Assembly (NCBI RefSeq): GCF_019443085.1
Contig: NZ_JAHZIL010000003.1
Coordinates: forward strand, 1,798,001 to 1,862,000
Direction of reading: 5' to 3'
DNA from: Marinobacter sp. F4218
GTDB taxonomy: Bacteria > Pseudomonadota > Gammaproteobacteria > Pseudomonadales > Oleiphilaceae
DNA: 64,000 nt
Of the stretch, positions 8,442-17,864 are shown one piece after another. Numbering within the stretch: position 1 is the stretch's first letter; the number at the start of each line of letters is the position of its first letter. The notes beneath the pieces were generated by a model. That model had not been told where the DNA came from, made no database searches, and saw only the letters and a list, made by a program, of their open reading frames with translations. The translations under genes were made by a program, and so were the position numbers.

Positions 8442-10714
8442 AGGTTGCGGTTCGTACCCTGTGTGAGTTTGCCGCCCGCCACGGTGACCTGGACTTTCGC
8501 TACACCCCGGCACCCAGTTCCGACGAGGGCATTGCCGGTCACCAGGCGATCCAGGCCCGACGTGGGTATGGCTATAAAAGCGAATACTTACTTACCGGGG
8601 AGTGTCTGGGGTTACAGCTTTCCGGGCGAGCCGACGGCTATCATCCGCATCGCGGCCGGCTGGAAGAGATCAAGACCCACCGGGGCGATCTGTCCCGCAT
8701 CCGGGAACACCAGCGGGGACTGCACCGGGCCCAGTTACGGGCCTACGGTGCGTTGCTCTGTCGTCAGGAGAATCTGAAGAAACTGGAACTGACCCTGGTG
8801 TATTACGACACCGGCAAGGACAAGGAGACGCCGGTGACTGAAACCGCCACAGCGGTGCAACTCTGGCAGGAACTGGAAGCCCTGTGTGCTCAGTTCCGGG
8901 CCTGGGCGGAGCAGGAGGAGCATCATCGGGAACTGCGGGACGCACGCCTCTCCGGCCTGCGGTTTCCGTTTCCGGATTTCCGGCCGCGCCAGCGCCGGTT
9001 GGCCGAAACCGTCTATAAGAATGCCATGAACGCCGGCACACTGTTGCTGGAAGCGCCCACCGGCCTGGGCAAAACCCTGGGGACCCTGTTTCCGTCACTG
9101 ATGGCGATGGCAAGTGCAGGCCAGGATCGGCTGTACTACCTCACCTGTCGCAACACCGCCCGGCAGCTGGCGGTCGATGCCATCGAGCGCCTGCGGGTGG
9201 CTCAGGAAAACCCGGGACACTGGCCGTTGCGGACCCTCGAACTGGTGTCCAAGGACGACGCCTGTGAGCATCCGGACAAGGCCTGCCACGGTGATTCCTG
9301 CCCTCTCGCGAAGGGGTTCTTCGATCGCCTGCCGGACGCCCGGGCGGAAGCGGTTCAGACCGGCGCCACCCTGACCCGGGAGGCGTTGGCGCGAATCGCT
9401 GCCGGGCATGGCATCTGTCCCTACTTCCTGGCGCAGGAGATGGCACGCTGGAGCGATGTGGTGGTGGGCGACGTTAACCGGATGTTCGACCAGTCTGCCC
9501 TGCTCCATGGCCTGATCCGCCAGAACCAGTGGCAGGCGGCCGTGCTGCTGGATGAGGCCCACAATCTGGTGGACCGGGCCCGGGGTATGTACTCGGTGCG
9601 CCTGGACCAGCAGCGCCTGCTGCGGATTCGGAAAACCGCGCCAAGGGTCCTGAAACCGCACCTGGACCGGACGGCCAGGGCCTGGCAAGGCGTTATCCGG
9701 GACCATGGGGAGGGAGGCGACACGCCGGTGTTCCTCGACAGCCTGCCGTTGGCGCTGGCCGGCAGTCTGCTCGGGCTGGTCTCGGCATTGACCGACTTTC
9801 TGGCCGACAACCCGCCGGACCTGGCGCTGCAGGAACTGCTGTTCGAATCGGTGGCGTTCATGAAACTGGCGGATTCTTTTGGCGATCATTCCCTGTGCGA
9901 GTTCCGGCGCACCGGCCGGGGCCGGGCCAGCGTGACCATTCAGAACCTGGTGCCGGCGGATTTCCTGCGCGAGCGGTTTGCGGCCGCCCGTTCGGTACTG
10001 CTGTTTTCGGCGACCCTCAGCCCCGGGGTCTATTACCGGGACCTGTTGGGCCTGCCCGAGGACAGTCGGTTTACCTCGCTGCCCAGCCCGTTCACCGCTA
10101 ATCAACTACAGGTGCATTTTACCCCGCGGATCAGTACCCGACAGGCGCACCGGCACGCCTCGGCCCAACCCATTGCCGAACTCATTGCCCAGCAGTTCCG
10201 GCAGCGACCGGGTCACTATCTGGCGTTCTTCAGCAGTTTCAAATACCTGAACGAGGTAAGCGAGGTGCTTGCCCGGGAGGCACCGGAGGTGCCGCAACGG
10301 TCTCAGAAGCCGGGCATGAGCCCACAACAACGCGTTGAGTTTCTGGCGGAGTTCCGGGAAGGCACTGGCAGCGTCGCGTTTGCGGTTCTGGGAGGGGTAT
10401 TCAGCGAAGGCATTGATTTGCCCGGGAACCAGTTGATCGGGGCTTTTGTCGCCACCCTAGGCCTGCCCCCGTTTGATGCCTGGCATGAGATTCTCAAGGA
10501 CCGACTGGAGGAGCGCTTTGGTGCCGGCTACGACTACACCTACCTGATCCCCGGGTTGCAGAAAGTGGCCCAGGCGGCGGGCCGGGTGATCCGTACACCG
10601 GAGGACGAGGGTGTGATCTGGCTGATCGACGACCGGTTCCTCAAGCCACCGGTGCGGAATCTGCTCCCCGGCTGGTGGTTTGAGGCGCCGAGCGTTCCTT
10701 CAACGACCGGTTGA
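8432..10714 (+). CDS. XPD/DinG-type DNA helicase with N-terminal PD-(D/E)xK nuclease domain
   Basis: A 760-residue protein that begins with a Cas4/RecB-like nuclease domain (D68 in 'GRADGY', then E79-I-K81 in 'EEIKTH') and continues into a superfamily 2 helicase: Walker A 'EAPTGLGKT' around 207-215 and DEAH box from D374. Between them are four cysteines (C278, C285, C290, C329) spaced like the iron-sulfur cluster of XPD/DinG helicases. Two in-frame GTG starts exist, at 8432 and 8438; the second gives a GTGA overlap with the nuclease stop and may be the true one. The 3' end overlaps the convergent fruR gene by 74 bp. Likely a 5'-3' repair helicase. Confidence 0.88.
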   Translation: MRVKVAVRTLCEFAARHGDLDFRYTPAPSSDEGIAGHQAIQARRGYGYKSEYLLTGECLGLQLSGRADGYHPHRGRLEEIKTHRGDLSRIREHQRGLHRAQLRAYGALLCRQENLKKLELTLVYYDTGKDKETPVTETATAVQLWQELEALCAQFRAWAEQEEHHRELRDARLSGLRFPFPDFRPRQRRLAETVYKNAMNAGTLLLEAPTGLGKTLGTLFPSLMAMASAGQDRLYYLTCRNTARQLAVDAIERLRVAQENPGHWPLRTLELVSKDDACEHPDKACHGDSCPLAKGFFDRLPDARAEAVQTGATLTREALARIAAGHGICPYFLAQEMARWSDVVVGDVNRMFDQSALLHGLIRQNQWQAAVLLDEAHNLVDRARGMYSVRLDQQRLLRIRKTAPRVLKPHLDRTARAWQGVIRDHGEGGDTPVFLDSLPLALAGSLLGLVSALTDFLADNPPDLALQELLFESVAFMKLADSFGDHSLCEFRRTGRGRASVTIQNLVPADFLRERFAAARSVLLFSATLSPGVYYRDLLGLPEDSRFTSLPSPFTANQLQVHFTPRISTRQAHRHASAQPIAELIAQQFRQRPGHYLAFFSSFKYLNEVSEVLAREAPEVPQRSQKPGMSPQQRVEFLAEFREGTGSVAFAVLGGVFSEGIDLPGNQLIGAFVATLGLPPFDAWHEILKDRLEERFGAGYDYTYLIPGLQKVAQAAGRVIRTPEDEGVIWLIDDRFLKPPVRNLLPGWWFEAPSVPSTTG

Positions 10715-11672
10715 TGGTCACCAGCTGTGCCGGCCCTTCGGGGGCGTCAATCGCGGCCAGCGCCTGATCGAGCGCGGCGGCGGCGATTGCTTCGTGGTTC
10801 TGCGGCATGGAATTGACCGGCACCGGCAGGAAGTCCAGCAGACGGTCATCGCCGAAGGTGGCGAGTTTCAAGTTCCCGGGCAAGCCGCCGGGCTGTTCCA
10901 GCAGCACATCCAGCACCCCCTGCAACAGCGTGTAGGAGGCCGTGACCAGGGCATCCGGCAACCCGGTCTCGGTCAGCAGCGCCCGCATCAGGGTGGCGCC
11001 GGTCTCGCGATCGTAGCGGGCACCACTTTGCACCAGCACGTGACAGCCGGCCCGGCGTGCCGCCGCCTCGAATCCGGCCCGGCGCTCCCGGGTCATGGCG
11101 ATTTCCGGCACCGCATCCAGCCAGGCCACGGTGCCTGTGTCGTCGCCCAGAACCGACCGGGTCAGGGTGTCCGCCGCGCTCTGGTTGTCACTGACCACAC
11201 AGCGGATGACGCCCGGCGACTGGGCCCGGTCAACCGCCACCACCGGCAGGCCATTGGCTTGCAGTTCCGGATAGAAGGGATCGTCCGCGCCAAGCGCGCT
11301 TGCCACGATCAGGGCATCACAGCGTCGCGCCTTCAGGGCCCGGGCCAGGGATTTTTCCGTTGCCGGGTCGTCATCGGAACCGGCGATCAGCAGCTGGTAG
11401 CCGTGGCTCCGGGCGCGCTGTTCCAGCAGCTTGGCCAGCCGGGCGTAACTGGTGTTCTCCAGGTCCGGCAGAATAAAACCGAGGGTTTTGCTGGCGCCAC
11501 CGCGCAGGGCCGCCGCCTGGGCATCCACCTGGAAATGGTGGGCGCGGGCAATGGCCAGGACCTTGTCAATGGTGTCCGGTTTGATGCGCCGGGCCACGCC
11601 CTGACCGTTCATGACATAGCTGGCGGTGGTTCTCGACACCCCGGCCAGCCGGGCAAGTTCAGCGAGTGTCAT
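10641..11672 (-). CDS. fruR: LacI-family fructose repressor FruR (Cra-like)
   Basis: A 343-residue LacI/GalR regulator. The N-terminal helix-turn-helix is clear ('TLAELARLAGVSRTTASYV' with hinge region 'INDKVL'-like helix after it), followed by a periplasmic-binding-protein-like effector domain ('LGFILPDLENTSYARLAKLL'). Members next to fruBKA bind fructose-1-phosphate or fructose-1,6-bisphosphate and release the operator. It is divergent from fruB, and a near-perfect FruR operator lies between them. The C-terminal tail of about 20 residues (after 'INRSLKERS') overlaps the helicase 3' end on the other strand, so the last codons serve two genes. Confidence 0.93.
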   Translation of the reverse strand: MTLAELARLAGVSRTTASYVMNGQGVARRIKPDTIDKVLAIARAHHFQVDAQAAALRGGASKTLGFILPDLENTSYARLAKLLEQRARSHGYQLLIAGSDDDPATEKSLARALKARRCDALIVASALGADDPFYPELQANGLPVVAVDRAQSPGVIRCVVSDNQSAADTLTRSVLGDDTGTVAWLDAVPEIAMTRERRAGFEAAARRAGCHVLVQSGARYDRETGATLMRALLTETGLPDALVTASYTLLQGVLDVLLEQPGGLPGNLKLATFGDDRLLDFLPVPVNSMPQNHEAIAAAALDQALAAIDAPEGPAQLVTINRSLKERSAPQTTSRGADSAPVA

Positions 11673-11739
11673 GGGTTGCTTCCCTGTTCAAGGATTGCTT
11701 GATTTCTGAGCATATCTGATCCATCATCGATTTTAAGCA

Positions 11740-11757
11740 TGCTGACACGATTCAGCA
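11740..11757. promoter_or_regulatory. FruR/Cra operator upstream of fruB
   Basis: TGCTGACACGATTCAGCA is an inverted repeat with perfect six-base arms. Its core, GCTGACACGATTCAGC (11741-11756), differs from the E. coli Cra/FruR consensus GCTGAAWCGWTTCAGC at one position. It sits 46 bp before fruB and directly before a TATAAA (11760-11765) that may be the fruB -10 box, so bound repressor would block the fru operon and perhaps fruR itself. Confidence 0.85.
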
Positions 11758-11803
11758 ACTATAAACCACGGAACACCACAACAACAAAGCGAGGCAAACA
11801 CCC

Positions 11804-14635
11804 ATGCTGACGCTGACCGCCAACGACATACGACTCGGGGCTACCGCCAGTGACTGGCAGGATGCCCTGACCCAGGCTGGCCGGGACCTGGAAACGGCCG
11901 GCCGAACCTCTTCCGCTTACCTGGCTGGCATGAACGCCCGTGAACAGCAGTCGTCCACCGTGCTGGGCAACGGCATCGCCATTCCCCACGGCACGCCGGA
12001 AAGTCGGGAGGCGGTCCTGGAGACCGGCATCCGGATTCTTCAGTTCCCCGACGGGGTCACCTGGCACGACGGCGCCCGGGTGCATGTCCTGGTGGCAATC
12101 GCGGCCCAGTCCGACGAGCATCTGGATATCCTTCGTCATCTGACCCGGGTGTTGGATAAGCCGGGGCTGGCGGAAAAGCTGGCGCAAGCCGGGAATGCCG
12201 GTGAACTGGTGGCGCTGCTCTCCAAACCGCCGGTGGTGGCCAAGTGCGACGGCGATACCCTGTGCCTGGGTATCGAGGCCACGACGGCGCAGGAGCTGGC
12301 GCTGGCGGCGGCGGCCCGGCTCCAGCGATTGCGCTGTATCGACGCCGATTTTCTGACCGAGATCATAACCCAGCCGCCGGTGGCCCTGGGGCGGGGCTTC
12401 TGGTTGGTCCATCATACTCTGGGGGCCCACCGTCCGGCGCTGTCGCTGGCGACGCCAAAAAAACCGGGGCCGGAGCTCCAGGGCGTATTCTGTCTGGCCG
12501 GTCCGGGTGACGAGTGCCACGAACTTCTGGAGCGCATGGATAACTTCCTGGCGGGCGATGGCGGCATTGATGGCCTGGGCATTGATGCCCTGCTGGCACG
12601 ACTTTCCGGCGAAGCGTCGGATGCGGTCACCGCCAACGTCACCCTGCTGAACACCCACGGCCTGCATGCGCGGCCGGCAAAACAGCTGGTTCAGGAGGCC
12701 CGTCGTCACAACGCCAGTATCCGGGTGCGTCTGCGGGAAGGCGATGGCAGTGCCGTCTCGGCCACCAGCCTGACCCGGGTCATTGGCTTGGGGGCCCGCC
12801 GTGGCCAGACCCTGGTGCTGTCGGCCACCGGCGATGAAGCGCAACAGGCGGTGACGGCATTGACCCGGGCCATCTCCGAAGGCCTTGGTGAACAGGTTTC
12901 GCCCCTGCGTGAGGGTGCCCCGAACCCGGCCGAGGCCGGTGCAACCGACCCTGAGCCGCTGGTGGACGACGAACCTCTCAAGGCTGTTGCGGCATCGCCA
13001 GGACTTGCCCTGGCTCCGGCGTTCGTGATGCGTCAGCCCCGACTGACGTACCTGGAAACCGCTGCGGATGCCGAAGCCGAGATTCAGCGCCTGAACCGTG
13101 CCATCGACGAATCGGATGGCCAGCTCCGGACCCTGATCCGTCAGGCGGAAGGGGGCGAGGCGGCACCCATACTGTCTGTGCACGTGGAAATGCTGCAGGA
13201 CGAGGACCTGTACCAGGCCACCCTGGAAGCGATCAACGAGGGCGCCTCGGCCGAAGCCGGCTGGTGGCGGGCCATCGACACTGCAGCGAAGGGCCAGGAG
13301 GCCCTGGCCGATCGGCTGCTGGCCGAGCGCGCGGCGGACCTGCGGGATGTTGGGCGCCGGGTGCTGGCCAATCTCTGCGGTGTGGCCATGCCGACGCCGC
13401 CGGACACCCCCTATGTGCTGGTGGCCGAAGATCTCGGTCCGTCCGATGTCGCCCGGCTGGATACTTCCCGGGTCCGGGGGCTGGTGACGGCCCGTGGTGG
13501 TGCCACCTCCCACAGCGCGATTCTGGCCCGGGCGCTGGGTCTGCCCGCCGTGGTGGGTGCCGGCGAGGCGGTGCTGGCGATCGCCGAGGGCGCCGAACTG
13601 GTGGTGGACGGCGAGCGTGGCTGCCTAGTGCCGAATCCGGGCAGTGAACGCCGGGAACGGGTCCTCCGGCGCATCGATCAGTTGGAATCCCTTCAGGCCG
13701 CCGCCTACGACCACCGTCATCGGCCGGCCACGACCCGGGACGGGCACTCCATCGAAGTGTGCGCCAACCTGGGTAATACGGCCCATACCCCGGATGCCGT
13801 GGAACGAGGTGCCGATGGCATCGGCCTGTTGCGGACCGAGTTCATTTTCATGGCGCATCCGGAGGCGCCGGATCTCGACACCCAGGTCCGGGAGTACCGG
13901 CACGCCTTCGATGCCCTGAACGGTCTGCCCCTGGTGGCCCGCACCCTGGACGTGGGTGGCGACAAGCCGTTGGACTACTGGCCCCTGCCCCAGGAGGACA
14001 ACCCGTTTCTGGGCCTGCGGGGTATCCGGTTATCGCTGACCCGGCCGGAAATCCTGGAAACTCAGGTCCGGGCCCTGTTGACGGCTGCCGGGGACCGGCC
14101 GCTGCGCATCATGTTTCCCATGGTGAAGGATCTGGAAGAGTTCCGGGCCGCCCGGGAGATTGTGAAGCGGGTGCAGGCGGAAGTGGCTGCCGCGGATGTG
14201 CAGGTGGGCGTGATGATTGAAGTGCCGTCCTGCGCCCTGCTGGCCGGAACCCTGGCGCCGGAAGTGGACTTCTTCTCCATCGGCACCAACGACCTGACCC
14301 AATACACCCTGGCCATTGACCGCGGGCATGGCCAGCTCTCCGCCGAATCCGATGCCCTGCATCCGGCGGTGCTGCGATTGATCCAGATGACGGTGGAGGC
14401 CGCCCACGCCCACCAGCGCTGGGTCGGCGTCTGTGGCGAGTTGGCCTCGGATCCCCAGGCGATTCCGGTTCTGGTTGGTCTGGCAGTGGATGAACTGTCG
14501 GTGACCAGCCGCCGGGTACCCCTGGTCAAGGCCTGTATTCGCGAGCTCACCCTGGACGAGGCCCGGGCCCAGGCAGAACTGGCATTGACCAAGGCCTCTG
14601 CTGCCGAGGTTCGCGATGCCCTGGAGTCGTTCTGA
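11804..14635 (+). CDS. fruB: Fructose PTS multiphosphoryl transfer protein (EIIA-HPr-EI fusion)
   Basis: A 943-residue soluble phosphotransfer chain in a single polypeptide. Domains in order: EIIA-Fru (about 1-145, active histidine H62 in '[11 protein letters not shown]'), a linker region, an HPr-like domain (about 275-360, H288 in 'HGLHARPAK'), and a full enzyme I (about 390-943, H570 in 'GGATSHSAI', with '[15 protein letters not shown]' near the PEP-binding C-terminal half). It takes phosphate from PEP and hands it to FruA, so fructose uptake here needs no separate general EI/HPr. First gene of fruB-fruK-fruA; its TGA overlaps the fruK ATG by one base. Confidence 0.96.
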   Translation: MLTLTANDIRLGATASDWQDALTQAGRDLETAGRTSSAYLAGMNAREQQSSTVLGNGIAIPHGTPESREAVLETGIRILQFPDGVTWHDGARVHVLVAIAAQSDEHLDILRHLTRVLDKPGLAEKLAQAGNAGELVALLSKPPVVAKCDGDTLCLGIEATTAQELALAAAARLQRLRCIDADFLTEIITQPPVALGRGFWLVHHTLGAHRPALSLATPKKPGPELQGVFCLAGPGDECHELLERMDNFLAGDGGIDGLGIDALLARLSGEASDAVTANVTLLNTHGLHARPAKQLVQEARRHNASIRVRLREGDGSAVSATSLTRVIGLGARRGQTLVLSATGDEAQQAVTALTRAISEGLGEQVSPLREGAPNPAEAGATDPEPLVDDEPLKAVAASPGLALAPAFVMRQPRLTYLETAADAEAEIQRLNRAIDESDGQLRTLIRQAEGGEAAPILSVHVEMLQDEDLYQATLEAINEGASAEAGWWRAIDTAAKGQEALADRLLAERAADLRDVGRRVLANLCGVAMPTPPDTPYVLVAEDLGPSDVARLDTSRVRGLVTARGGATSHSAILARALGLPAVVGAGEAVLAIAEGAELVVDGERGCLVPNPGSERRERVLRRIDQLESLQAAAYDHRHRPATTRDGHSIEVCANLGNTAHTPDAVERGADGIGLLRTEFIFMAHPEAPDLDTQVREYRHAFDALNGLPLVARTLDVGGDKPLDYWPLPQEDNPFLGLRGIRLSLTRPEILETQVRALLTAAGDRPLRIMFPMVKDLEEFRAAREIVKRVQAEVAAADVQVGVMIEVPSCALLAGTLAPEVDFFSIGTNDLTQYTLAIDRGHGQLSAESDALHPAVLRLIQMTVEAAHAHQRWVGVCGELASDPQAIPVLVGLAVDELSVTSRRVPLVKACIRELTLDEARAQAELALTKASAAEVRDALESF

Positions 14636-15609
14636 TGGCCCGGATAATGACCATTACCCTGAACCCTGCACTCGATCTGAACGCGGACCTTCAGACCCTG
14701 ACGCCCGGCCAGGTGAACCGGACCACCGCCACCAGCCTGGATGCCGCCGGCAAGGGGCTCAATGTGGCCCGCGTGCTGGCACGCCTGGGCCACCGGGTTA
14801 CTGTGACCGGATTGCTGGGTGAGGACAATGCTGCGCCGTTTGAGCGGCTGTTTGCGGATGCCGGACTGGACGACAGTTTCGTCCGGATTCCGGGCGAGAA
14901 TCGCATCAACATCAAGATCGCCGAACAGGGTGGCCGGGTCACCGACCTCAACGGAGCCGGGTTCCAGATACCCGCCGATGCCCTGAAGTGCCTGGAGTTC
15001 CGGCTGGCGCCCCTGATCCCGGAGCATGATGTCATTGTGATTGGCGGAAGCCTTCCGGCCAACATGCCTCCGTCGGCGGTGGCGGAGCTGGTCACCATGG
15101 TCCGGCAGGCGGGCAAGCCGGTTTGGCTCGATACCAGCGGGGAGGCTCTTGTCCATGGTCTGGCGGCGACGCCTGACGCCATCAAGCCCAACCTCGAGGA
15201 ACTGTCGGCCTGGGCCGGTTGCGCGCTGACGTCCCGCCGTGAGGTCGCTGACGTGGCGGCCCGGCTTCAGGCTCAGGGCATAACGCAGGTGATTGTCTCC
15301 CTGGGCCCGGACGGGGTGCTCTGGTTCGGGCCCGAGGGCCGTTACCGCTCCCTGCCGCCGCCGGTCTCCGTACTGAGCACCGTCTGCGCCGGCGACACCC
15401 TGCTGGCCGGCATGCTTCACGGCCAGTTGCTGCCTGGAGAGCAGCGCAACCCGACCCAGCGCCTGCAGTTTGCCACCGCCCTGTCCGCCGAGTGCGTGCG
15501 CCATGCAGGTGTGGGCGATCCGGCGGCGCCTGATTTCACCACCTTGCTCGACAACACCCGGGTGTACCCCTGGCCCGGGGATAACAACCATGGGGAGATG
15601 CCGTTATGA
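14635..15609 (+). CDS. fruK: 1-phosphofructokinase
   Basis: A 324-residue PfkB-family sugar kinase that phosphorylates fructose 1-phosphate to fructose 1,6-bisphosphate. The N-terminal signature 'MTITLNPALDLNADL' and glycine-rich 'DAAGKGLNVARVLARLG' are typical of FruK, and the C-terminal PfkB signature carries the catalytic aspartate in 'VCAGDTLLAGML'. It starts within the fruB stop codon (TGATG) and its own stop overlaps the fruA start by four bases (ATGA), so the three fru genes are translationally coupled. Confidence 0.96.
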   Translation: MARIMTITLNPALDLNADLQTLTPGQVNRTTATSLDAAGKGLNVARVLARLGHRVTVTGLLGEDNAAPFERLFADAGLDDSFVRIPGENRINIKIAEQGGRVTDLNGAGFQIPADALKCLEFRLAPLIPEHDVIVIGGSLPANMPPSAVAELVTMVRQAGKPVWLDTSGEALVHGLAATPDAIKPNLEELSAWAGCALTSRREVADVAARLQAQGITQVIVSLGPDGVLWFGPEGRYRSLPPPVSVLSTVCAGDTLLAGMLHGQLLPGEQRNPTQRLQFATALSAECVRHAGVGDPAAPDFTTLLDNTRVYPWPGDNNHGEMPL

Positions 15610-17363
15610 ACCTGATTATTGTGACTTCCTGCCCTCAGGGGTTCGCCACCTGTTTCCTGGCGGCCCGGACCCTGGAACGGGCCGCCCACCAGCGCGGCTG
15701 GCAGGTCACCACCGATGTCCGGGGTCCCGGTGGCCAGTCGCCGAATCCCCCCGGGGACTCGGCGATTGCCGCGGCCGATCTGGTGATCGCCGCGCTGGGC
15801 GTCCCGGTTGGGCTGGACGCCTATGCCGGGAAACCCCTGTACCAGATTCCCGTTACCGCGGCCTTGCCGGATCCGGCCGCCGTGCTTGATGCCGCCGAAC
15901 AGCAGGCCAGCCCGTGGTCGCCGGATGACGCGCCCGTGGTATCCGGAACTGATGGCGGCAGCGACGGCCCCGCCCCTGGAGTCCGAAACATTGTCGCGGT
16001 GACCGCCTGCCCGACCGGCGTGGCCCACACGTTCATGGCAGCAGAGGCACTGACGGCCGCGGCCGAAGCGGCCGGTCATTGTATCCGGGTGGAAACCCAG
16101 GGCTCCGTGGGGGCCCAGGACCCGCTGACCGAGCAGGAGATTGCCGCGGCCGATGTGGTTATCCTGGCCTGTGACATTGAGGTGGACCCTGGCCGTTTTG
16201 CCGGCAAGCGGGTCTGGCGGACCTCAACCGGAGCAGCCCTGAAAAAGCCGGCGGACACGGTGCGTCAGGCCCTGGCCGATGCGACGCTCCTGGACGTTGG
16301 CCAGCAAAAGGCGGCCAGCGCCGGTGGTGAGAACCGGGGTCCGTACAAGCACTTGCTGACCGGGGTGTCGTTCATGTTGCCCATGGTGGTGGCCGGTGGT
16401 CTCCTGATTGCCCTGTCGTTTGTTTTTGGCATCGAGGCGTTTCAGGAGCAGGGCACACTGGCGGCGGCCCTGATGCAGATTGGCGGCGGTACCGCCTTCA
16501 AGCTGATGATTCCGTTACTGGCCGGGTACATTGCCTGGTCCATTGCCGACCGCCCCGGTCTGGCGCCCGGAATGATCGGAGGGTTCCTGGCCGGGGAACT
16601 GGGGGCCGGCTTTCTTGGCGGGATTGTGGCCGGTTTCCTGGCCGGTTACGTCGCGCGTTTCATCAGCCAGAAATTGCCATTACCCGAAAGTGTGGAGTCG
16701 CTGAAGCCGATCCTGATCATTCCCCTGTTCGCCAGCCTGGTGACCGGCCTGGGCATGATTTACGTGATCGGAGAACCCATGGCCGCAATCATGGGGGCGT
16801 TGACCGGGTTCCTGGAGAGCATGGGTACCACCAACGCCATCCTGCTGGGCGGGATCCTCGGTGCCATGATGTGTTTCGACCTGGGTGGGCCGGTGAACAA
16901 GGCTGCCTACACCTTCGGGGTTGGCTTGCTGTCCGAAGGCAGCGGTGGCTCGGCGCCCATGGCGGCGATCATGGCGGCAGGCATGGTGCCGGCGATCGGT
17001 ATGGGGGTGGCGTCCTTCGTTGCCCGCCGGAAGTTTGCCGAGGCCGAGCGTCAGGCCGGCCGCGCCTCGTTCGTGCTGGGCCTGTGTTTTATTTCGGAGG
17101 GCGCCATTCCGTTCATGGCCAAGGACCCCTTACGGGTGATTCCGGTGTGCATGGTGGGCGGTGCAATCACCGGCGCGCTGTCCATGCTGTTTTCGGTCAA
17201 GCTGATGGCGCCACATGGCGGCCTGTTTGTGCTGGCGATTCCCCACGCGGTCAGCGCCGTGCTGCCCTACCTCATCGCGATTGCGGTCGGATCACTGGTG
17301 ATTGGTTTTGGCTACGCCCTGGTCAAGGTGGGCAAGGCCGAGGTGGTGCCGGCGGTCACCTGA
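15606..17363 (+). CDS. fruA: Fructose-specific PTS permease EIIB'BC
   Basis: A 585-residue membrane permease that imports fructose and delivers it as fructose 1-phosphate. It has two EIIB domains: a degenerate first copy (about 1-100, 'TSCPQGFATCFLAA') and the functional second copy (about 128-225) with the phosphorylated cysteine C135 in 'TACPTGVAHTFMAAEAL'. The EIIC part (about 245-580) shows repeated hydrophobic helices and the motif 'LGGPVNKAAYTF'. It ends the fru operon and is followed 30 bp later by an intrinsic terminator. Confidence 0.96.
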   Translation: MNLIIVTSCPQGFATCFLAARTLERAAHQRGWQVTTDVRGPGGQSPNPPGDSAIAAADLVIAALGVPVGLDAYAGKPLYQIPVTAALPDPAAVLDAAEQQASPWSPDDAPVVSGTDGGSDGPAPGVRNIVAVTACPTGVAHTFMAAEALTAAAEAAGHCIRVETQGSVGAQDPLTEQEIAAADVVILACDIEVDPGRFAGKRVWRTSTGAALKKPADTVRQALADATLLDVGQQKAASAGGENRGPYKHLLTGVSFMLPMVVAGGLLIALSFVFGIEAFQEQGTLAAALMQIGGGTAFKLMIPLLAGYIAWSIADRPGLAPGMIGGFLAGELGAGFLGGIVAGFLAGYVARFISQKLPLPESVESLKPILIIPLFASLVTGLGMIYVIGEPMAAIMGALTGFLESMGTTNAILLGGILGAMMCFDLGGPVNKAAYTFGVGLLSEGSGGSAPMAAIMAAGMVPAIGMGVASFVARRKFAEAERQAGRASFVLGLCFISEGAIPFMAKDPLRVIPVCMVGGAITGALSMLFSVKLMAPHGGLFVLAIPHAVSAVLPYLIAIAVGSLVIGFGYALVKVGKAEVVPAVT

Positions 17364-17393
17364 GGTGGCCCCGGGTAACCGGTAATGGCAAAT

Positions 17394-17415
17394 GGCCCTC
17401 GACAGAGGGCCTTTT
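17394..17415 (+). terminator. Intrinsic terminator of the fruBKA operon
   Basis: A seven-base-pair stem GGCCCTC / GAGGGCC with a GACA loop is followed by TTTT, 30 bp after the fruA stop. The U-tract is short, but the position at the end of the operon and before a convergent gene supports the call. Confidence 0.7.
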
Positions 17416-17418
17416 GCG

Positions 17419-17790
17419 TTACCCGAAGTGGAAGAACGCCAGCTTGTTGCCGTCCGGATCCTTCACGTAGGCCCCGTAAAACTGATCGGGAATCCGCTGC
17501 CCCGGCTCACCGTCGCAGCTGGCTCCGAGTTCAATGGCCTTGCGGTAATGGGCATCCACGGCCTCTTTGGAACCGGGATTGATCGCCACCATGTTGCCGT
17601 TGCCGGGGTGATTGGGCTCTTTGTTGAAGGGCTCGCACACCGCCAGCATGGGGGTGCCCATGCTCTTGCCGATGAAGGCAATCCGGCCCATGTCCAGCAG
17701 GACTCTGGCGTCCAGGTCGGCGAGCAGGTCCGAGTAGAATGCCTTCGCCTTGTTCATATCACTGACACCGATGGTGACGTATCCGATCAT
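17419..17790 (-). CDS. VOC superfamily (glyoxalase-like) protein
   Basis: A 123-residue single-domain vicinal oxygen chelate protein. The N-terminus 'MIGYVTIGVSDMNKAKAFYSDLL' and C-terminal 'YGAYVKDPDGNKLAFFHF' are typical of the glyoxalase/bleomycin-resistance fold with paired beta-alpha-beta-beta-beta units. Such proteins are metal-dependent lyases, dioxygenases or binding proteins, and the substrate here cannot be told. CGGAG lies before the ATG. It is convergent with fruA across the terminator and follows the diguanylate cyclase gene on the same strand by 75 bp. Confidence 0.82.
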   Translation of the reverse strand: MIGYVTIGVSDMNKAKAFYSDLLADLDARVLLDMGRIAFIGKSMGTPMLAVCEPFNKEPNHPGNGNMVAINPGSKEAVDAHYRKAIELGASCDGEPGQRIPDQFYGAYVKDPDGNKLAFFHFG

Positions 17791-17864
17791 AGTGCTTGCT
17801 CCGTTTGAGGTTGGGGTTCTGGCATAAATACGGGCAGTTTCCTGCCGGGATCAATGGGTGTGGT

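Noticed and set aside
11759..13513. 584-codon minus-strand frame opposite fruB
   Set aside because: Antisense shadow within a certain gene.
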